This document shows positions 43,798 through 47,524 of a stretch of 47,524 bases of DNA, one piece after another. The stretch is from CBIHON01 sp966211965. Its GTDB lineage: Bacteria; Pseudomonadota; Gammaproteobacteria; Burkholderiales; Burkholderiaceae_D. Positions within the stretch are counted from its first letter, which is position 1. Each line of letters begins with the position of its first letter. Made by a program: the position numbers and the translations under genes. The notes under the pieces are model-generated. The model saw only the letters and a program-made list of their open reading frames with translations. It was not told where the DNA came from and did no database searches. The DNA is taken from positions 1-47,524 of the forward strand of contig CBIHON010000040.1 of assembly GCA_966211965.1 (NCBI GenBank). Direction: 5' to 3'.

Positions 43798-45878
43798 GCT
43801 CCTGCCTTCTCTACTTGTACCAATACGTCGTAAAAGGTCGGGCCGCCGCCCATATCGGTCAAGCGCTGGCTGGTGACTTCATTTGCATTCTTGCCATCTT
43901 CCGCAAATTTTTTCCACCAGATCGACAACCCCACCACCAACCCGGCACGCGCCCTGTCCGTTATGCGTGCTTTCGCGACGAAGAATCCGCGCTCGTTGTA
44001 GATGCGAACCATGTCGCCGTTGCCGATGCCACGCACCGCCGCATCCAGCGGATGCATGTCCAGGTGCGGCTCACCTTCGGTGCTGCGCAAGCTCTGTACA
44101 TTGACGAAGGTTGAGTTCAAAAAGTTGCGCGCCGGTGGAGAAATCATCGCCAATGGATACTTCATAGCCAAGAGCGGATTGCTGGCCTGCGACTCATAGG
44201 GCGCGACATAAGCCGGCAAGGGATCAAGGCCGTCGGCTTGCATCTGCGCGCTGTAAAACTCGCACTTCCCCGAAGGTGTGGGGAAACCGCCTTCGGCAAA
44301 CGGCGCGTCCGGCATATTCAATTTTTGCCAGCCTCTTTGTTTTAGCGCATCCCAGTCGAAATGGATGGCGCGGCTGTCCTTCCGCTTGAACGCCTGCGCC
44401 GCAATCGCGTCATCGCTCTCCGCAAAGCAGGGATCGTCATATCCCATGCGCGCTGCCAACAGGCGGAAGATTTCGGTATTCGGCTTGGCCTCGCCAAGCG
44501 GCGCGATGGCGGCATTATTGGCCATCATGTACTGATGACCGTAGGCCGCATGGACATCGACATGTTCGAGTTGGGTCGTGGCCGGCAGCAAAATGTCGGC
44601 ATAGTCGGCAGTGTCGGTTTGAAAATGTTCGAGCACCACGGTGAACAAATCTTCCCGCGCAAAACCTTGGGCGACTTTGCCGGACTGCGGCGCGACCGCA
44701 ACCGGATTCGAGTTGTAGACGATCAGGGCCTCGATCTTCGGCCCGAATTCCGGAGCGGCTTGGCGCAGCAAATCGTCGCCGATGGTGCTCATGTTGATGA
44801 TGCGCGGAGCGCATTCCGCCGGTAATAAATCCGGGCGTTTCAATGCCGGCTTATCCTTAGGGAAGGAATCCGAAGCCGACAACTGGATTCCTCCCGCAGC
44901 GTGGCGCCACGCCCCGACTAAGGCCGGCAGGCAGGCGATATTGCGCACTGCCATGCCGCCGCCATGAACCCGCTGCAGGCCGTAATTGATGCGGATCGCA
45001 ACCGCCTCGCCACGCTTCGCGGTTTCGCCATAGGCGCGCGCCAACTGCTCTACTTCTTCAATGCTGATGCCGCAGGTTTCGGCCACTCGTTGCGGTGGCC
45101 ATTCCTGCACTCTTGCCTTGAGTTGCTCAAAGCCGGTCGTATGTCGTGCAATGTAATCATGGTCAAGCAAATCCTCTGCGATCAACACATGCATGATGCC
45201 GAGCGCGAGCGCCGCATCGGTGCCCGGCAATAGCGCGATATGCTGATGGCATTTTTCAGCGGTAAGCGAACGGTAGGGGTCGATCGCGATCAGCTTCGCT
45301 CCCTTGCGCTTGGCTTCCTGCGCACGCATCCAGAAATGCAGATTGGATGCGATGGGATTGCCGCCCCAGATCAGAATCAGCTTGGCATTCTGGAATTGTT
45401 CGAGGTCGGTGCCAATGCGTGCGCCGATCGTGTACTTATAGCCGGCGCCGCCGGCGCTCGCACAAATCGTACGGTCCAGCCGTGAAGCGCCCAGTTTGTT
45501 GAAAAACCGAGAAGCCATTGACTCGCCTTGCACCAAGCCCATGGTGCCGGCATAGCTGTAGGGCAGGATCGCTTGCGGATCATGTACAGCAATCTGCTTC
45601 AGACGAACTGCAATGATATCGAGCGCGCGATCCCAACTGATACGCTCGAATTTCCCCTCGCCTTTTTTGCCGATGCGCTGCAAGGGGTATAGCAACCGGT
45701 CCTGGTGGTAGGTGCGCTCGGTGTAGCGTGACACCTTGGTGCACAAGACGCCGGCGGTAGTCGGGTGGTCAGGATCGCCGCGCACTTCGGTAGCGATGCC
45801 GTCCTGTACGGTCACCAGCAAAGCGCAAGTATCGGGACAATCATGCGGACAGACCGCGCGGACGATTGATGTAGTCAT
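43794..45878 (-). CDS. Molybdopterin oxidoreductase (Fe-S, bis-MGD type)
   Basis: I start it at MTTSIVRAVCPHDCPDTC (45878), with GGAGG upstream, giving 694 residues. The N-terminal 4Fe-4S ligands are C10, C14, C18 and C46. The molybdopterin-binding folds follow: ICASAGGAGYKYTIGARIG (region of the metal ligand, probably the cysteine), LILIWGGNPIASN, LIAIDPYRS and the C-terminal dimethylsulfoxide-reductase-like domain with LRSTEGEPHLDMHPLDAA. There is no Tat signal, so it may be cytoplasmic. The substrate is not predictable. It is coupled to the lipoprotein aminopeptidase gene. Confidence 0.9.
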   Translation of the reverse strand: MTTSIVRAVCPHDCPDTCALLVTVQDGIATEVRGDPDHPTTAGVLCTKVSRYTERTYHQDRLLYPLQRIGKKGEGKFERISWDRALDIIAVRLKQIAVHDPQAILPYSYAGTMGLVQGESMASRFFNKLGASRLDRTICASAGGAGYKYTIGARIGTDLEQFQNAKLILIWGGNPIASNLHFWMRAQEAKRKGAKLIAIDPYRSLTAEKCHQHIALLPGTDAALALGIMHVLIAEDLLDHDYIARHTTGFEQLKARVQEWPPQRVAETCGISIEEVEQLARAYGETAKRGEAVAIRINYGLQRVHGGGMAVRNIACLPALVGAWRHAAGGIQLSASDSFPKDKPALKRPDLLPAECAPRIINMSTIGDDLLRQAAPEFGPKIEALIVYNSNPVAVAPQSGKVAQGFAREDLFTVVLEHFQTDTADYADILLPATTQLEHVDVHAAYGHQYMMANNAAIAPLGEAKPNTEIFRLLAARMGYDDPCFAESDDAIAAQAFKRKDSRAIHFDWDALKQRGWQKLNMPDAPFAEGGFPTPSGKCEFYSAQMQADGLDPLPAYVAPYESQASNPLLAMKYPLAMISPPARNFLNSTFVNVQSLRSTEGEPHLDMHPLDAAVRGIGNGDMVRIYNERGFFVAKARITDRARAGLVVGLSIWWKKFAEDGKNANEVTSQRLTDMGGGPTFYDVLVQVEKAGA

Positions 45879-46120
45879 GTATCCCTCCAAACTGAGGCAT
45901 ACATGGTACTGCAATGTGCGTGCCGATGTGGCGCCGCTCGGTCATGCATCACCACGCGTAGAGGTAATATACGTATTTGCCTCGTACGATATGCACGTCC
46001 TGATGCATAGCAATATGCCATCCCTGATCCGCTTATCGAGTTCTAATGCATTCATCTGCAGAACGAGCGACGTACCCGGATGGCGGGTCGTTGCGGCCAC
46101 AGAAAAACAAGGAGAAACAT
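45879..46120. promoter_or_regulatory. Divergent intergenic region of oxidoreductase and M20 amidohydrolase genes
   Basis: This 242-bp region between divergent genes should hold both promoters. I note a GTAATATACGTATTTGC stretch near 45963-45979 and several ATGCATA-like short repeats near 45990-46015, but no clear operator. GAGAAACAT precedes the M20 start. Confidence 0.35.
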
Positions 46121-47314
46121 ATGAACTTGATTGATCCGATTATCCAGTTCCAAACCGAGCTGCGGCAAATCCGACGCGATATTCATGCCCATCCGGAGCT
46201 TTGTTATGAAGAGCATCGCACTTCTGAAATCGTTGCAAAAAAATTGACCGAATGGGGGATCCCGGTTTTACGCGGTATGGGATCGACCGGCGTGGTCGGC
46301 ATCATCAAAAACGGCAACAGCGAACGCGCGGTCGGCCTGCGTGCCGATATGGATGCACTACCGTTACAAGAGGTCAATACCTTCCCGCACACCTCGCGAC
46401 ATCCCGGCAAAATGCACGCGTGCGGCCACGACGGGCACACAACGATGCTGCTGGGTGCGGCGCATTATCTTTCGCAGCACCGTAATTTCGACGGCACCGT
46501 GTATGTAATTTTCCAGCCGGCGGAAGAAGGCGGCGGCGGCGCCAAAAGAATGATGGAAGACGGCTTGTTCGAGCAATGCCCCATGCAGGCGGTATTCGGC
46601 ATGCATAACTGGCCGGGCATGGCTGCCGGCACGTTCGGCGTTACCCCGGGCCCGATGATGGCCTCGAGTAATGAATTCGAAGTGACCATACGCGGCAAGG
46701 GATCGCACGCGGCGCAACCGCACATGAGCATCGACCCCGTCATGACGGCCATCCAGATTGCGCAAAGCTGGCAAACCATCGTCAGCCGCAACAAGAGCCC
46801 GCTCGATTCTGCGGTGCTCTCGATTACGCAAATTCACGCGGGCAGCGCAACCAACGTGATCCCGAATGAAGCGACCTTGATTGGAACAGTGCGCACCTTC
46901 TCGGTCGAGGTGCTGGATTTGATCGAACAGCGCATGCACGATATAGCGGCCCACACTGCGGCTGCATTCGAGGCGCAAGTCGAATTCCGCTTCAAGCGCA
47001 ATTATCCGGCGCTGATCAACCATTCAAAGGAAACTGCCTTCGCGGTCGAGGTGATGCAGGCAATCGCCGGCGCGCAGAACGTCAATGCGCAAGTCGAACC
47101 GACCATGGGGGCCGAGGATTTCGCCTATCTGCTGCAGCGCATGCCGGGGTGCTATGTTTTCATCGGCAATGGCGAAGGCGAGCACCGCGACGTCGGCCAC
47201 GGTCTCGGGCCGTGCAATTTGCACAATCCGAGTTACGACTTCAATGATGATTTGCTACCGATCGGGGCAACTTACTGGGTCCGGCTGGCAGAGGCTTTCC
47301 TCAGCAAGGACTAG
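46121..47314 (+). CDS. M20 family amidohydrolase (hippurate hydrolase/aminoacylase-like)
   Basis: I start it at ATG 46121 (MNLIDPIIQFQTELRQIRRD), with AAGGAG upstream, giving 397 residues. The metal-binding motifs of the M20D group are present: HAHPELCYEE, GLRADMDALPL, MHACGHDGHTTMLLGAA, FQPAEEGGGGAKRMMEDGLF, and a C-terminal LHNPSYDFNDD. The dimerisation (lid) domain is around residues 180-300. Such enzymes remove acyl groups from N-acyl amino acids such as hippurate. Its TAG stop codon coincides with the CTAG that begins the second palindromic element. Confidence 0.93.
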   Translation: MNLIDPIIQFQTELRQIRRDIHAHPELCYEEHRTSEIVAKKLTEWGIPVLRGMGSTGVVGIIKNGNSERAVGLRADMDALPLQEVNTFPHTSRHPGKMHACGHDGHTTMLLGAAHYLSQHRNFDGTVYVIFQPAEEGGGGAKRMMEDGLFEQCPMQAVFGMHNWPGMAAGTFGVTPGPMMASSNEFEVTIRGKGSHAAQPHMSIDPVMTAIQIAQSWQTIVSRNKSPLDSAVLSITQIHAGSATNVIPNEATLIGTVRTFSVEVLDLIEQRMHDIAAHTAAAFEAQVEFRFKRNYPALINHSKETAFAVEVMQAIAGAQNVNAQVEPTMGAEDFAYLLQRMPGCYVFIGNGEGEHRDVGHGLGPCNLHNPSYDFNDDLLPIGATYWVRLAEAFLSKD

Positions 47315-47475
47315 GACCGTAACAGTCGATTTGGAAGTGGAAGGTGCATGTCCGGCGTACAGGGCAAGGCGCACAGCACAGTAATTAATAGCGAGCCATC
47401 ACGAGCAGGTGCGCCGCGGCCCTGTACGCCGGACACGCGACAGACACTTTCCAATTGGCTGTCACAGTCCCCTAG
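47311..47475. repeat. CTAG-bounded palindromic element, second copy
   Basis: This 165-bp stretch is a long imperfect palindrome that begins and ends with CTAG (47311-47314 and 47472-47475). The core arms at 47349-47365 and 47419-47435 are a perfect 17-bp inverted repeat (TGTCCGGCGTACAGGGC type). The outer arms match with substitutions. It is not identical to the element at 6559-6681, but it shares the CTAG ends and a GCGTACAGG-like inner stretch, and here too the left CTAG supplies the stop codon TAG of a gene. A MITE-like mobile element is the best guess. Confidence 0.75.
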
Positions 47476-47524
47476 AGCGGTTCGCGATTTAATGTAAGGT
47501 GTAGCCGCAATGCTTGAACCAGCC
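47476..47524. other. Window-edge sequence after the palindrome
   Basis: The final 49 bp follow directly on CTAGAGCGG. The CTAGAGC start is the same as that of the first palindromic element, so an insertion-sequence end or another repeat may begin here. Too little is visible to decide; no gene is seen. Confidence 0.3.

Overview
The window reads as a chromosomal stretch of a betaproteobacterium of the order Burkholderiales, most likely family Oxalobacteraceae (Herminiimonas/Janthinobacterium-like). I infer this from gene order and protein style: dusB-fis-purH-ruvCAB, tyrS divergent from an M23 peptidase followed by anmK, erpA-bactofilin near rplM-rpsI, several OmpC-like trimeric porins and a gltIJKL-type transporter. 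Most genes are housekeeping or ordinary metabolic genes. There is no rRNA, no tRNA that I could see, no CRISPR array and no complete transposase.

Layout. 1-1220: what looks like the end of an integron gene-cassette array: part of one attC-like site, a secreted DUF4124-type protein, a very short attC-like site, and a DUF5071-type protein. 1221-6464: dusB-fis-purH-ruvC-ruvA-ruvB on the minus strand. 6559-6681: a palindromic element bounded by CTAG. 6678-9845: histidine phosphatase, YbhB-like protein, dtd and tyrS (minus). 10011-12575: M23 peptidase and anmK (plus). 12699-15608: rplM-rpsI, a decayed argC, a DUF6776-type membrane protein, bactofilin and erpA (minus). 15831-15949: a predicted small RNA. 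16251-21733: an OsmC-family protein, three porins, and coq7 on the opposite strand. 21883-23822: DUF3025 protein and pyrC. 23939-31042: glutamate/aspartate ABC transporter, an orphan binding-protein paralogue, glutamate dehydrogenase and a HypT-like LysR regulator. 31186-38230: ABC exporter, thioesterase, Tat-exported PhoD-like phosphatase, LysR/GST divergent pair and a GGDEF protein. 38325-47314: fadD, an 846-residue alpha/beta-hydrolase/acyl-ligase fusion, a lipoprotein aminopeptidase overlapping a molybdopterin oxidoreductase, and an M20 amidohydrolase. 47311-47475: a second CTAG-bounded palindromic element.

Functional themes. DNA repair (RuvABC) is linked to purine synthesis (PurH) and Fis. 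Murein turnover (M23, AnmK) sits beside bactofilin. Glutamate uptake (GltIJKL plus an extra binding protein) sits beside glutamate dehydrogenase. Fatty-acid activation (FadD) sits beside a fused hydrolase-ligase whose adenylation motifs are degenerate.

The items I consider most worth a second look are: (a) a roughly 119-nt minus-strand small RNA with its own promoter, two CU-rich anti-Shine-Dalgarno patches and a strong terminator; (b) argC reduced in place to its C-terminal end and frameshifted by a 5-bp tandem duplication; (c) the hydrolase-ligase fusion lacking canonical catalytic lysines; (d) two CTAG-bounded palindromes that each supply the TAG stop codon of a neighbouring gene; (e) the cassette array next to ruvB. 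All family names come from reading the translated sequences, with no database search.
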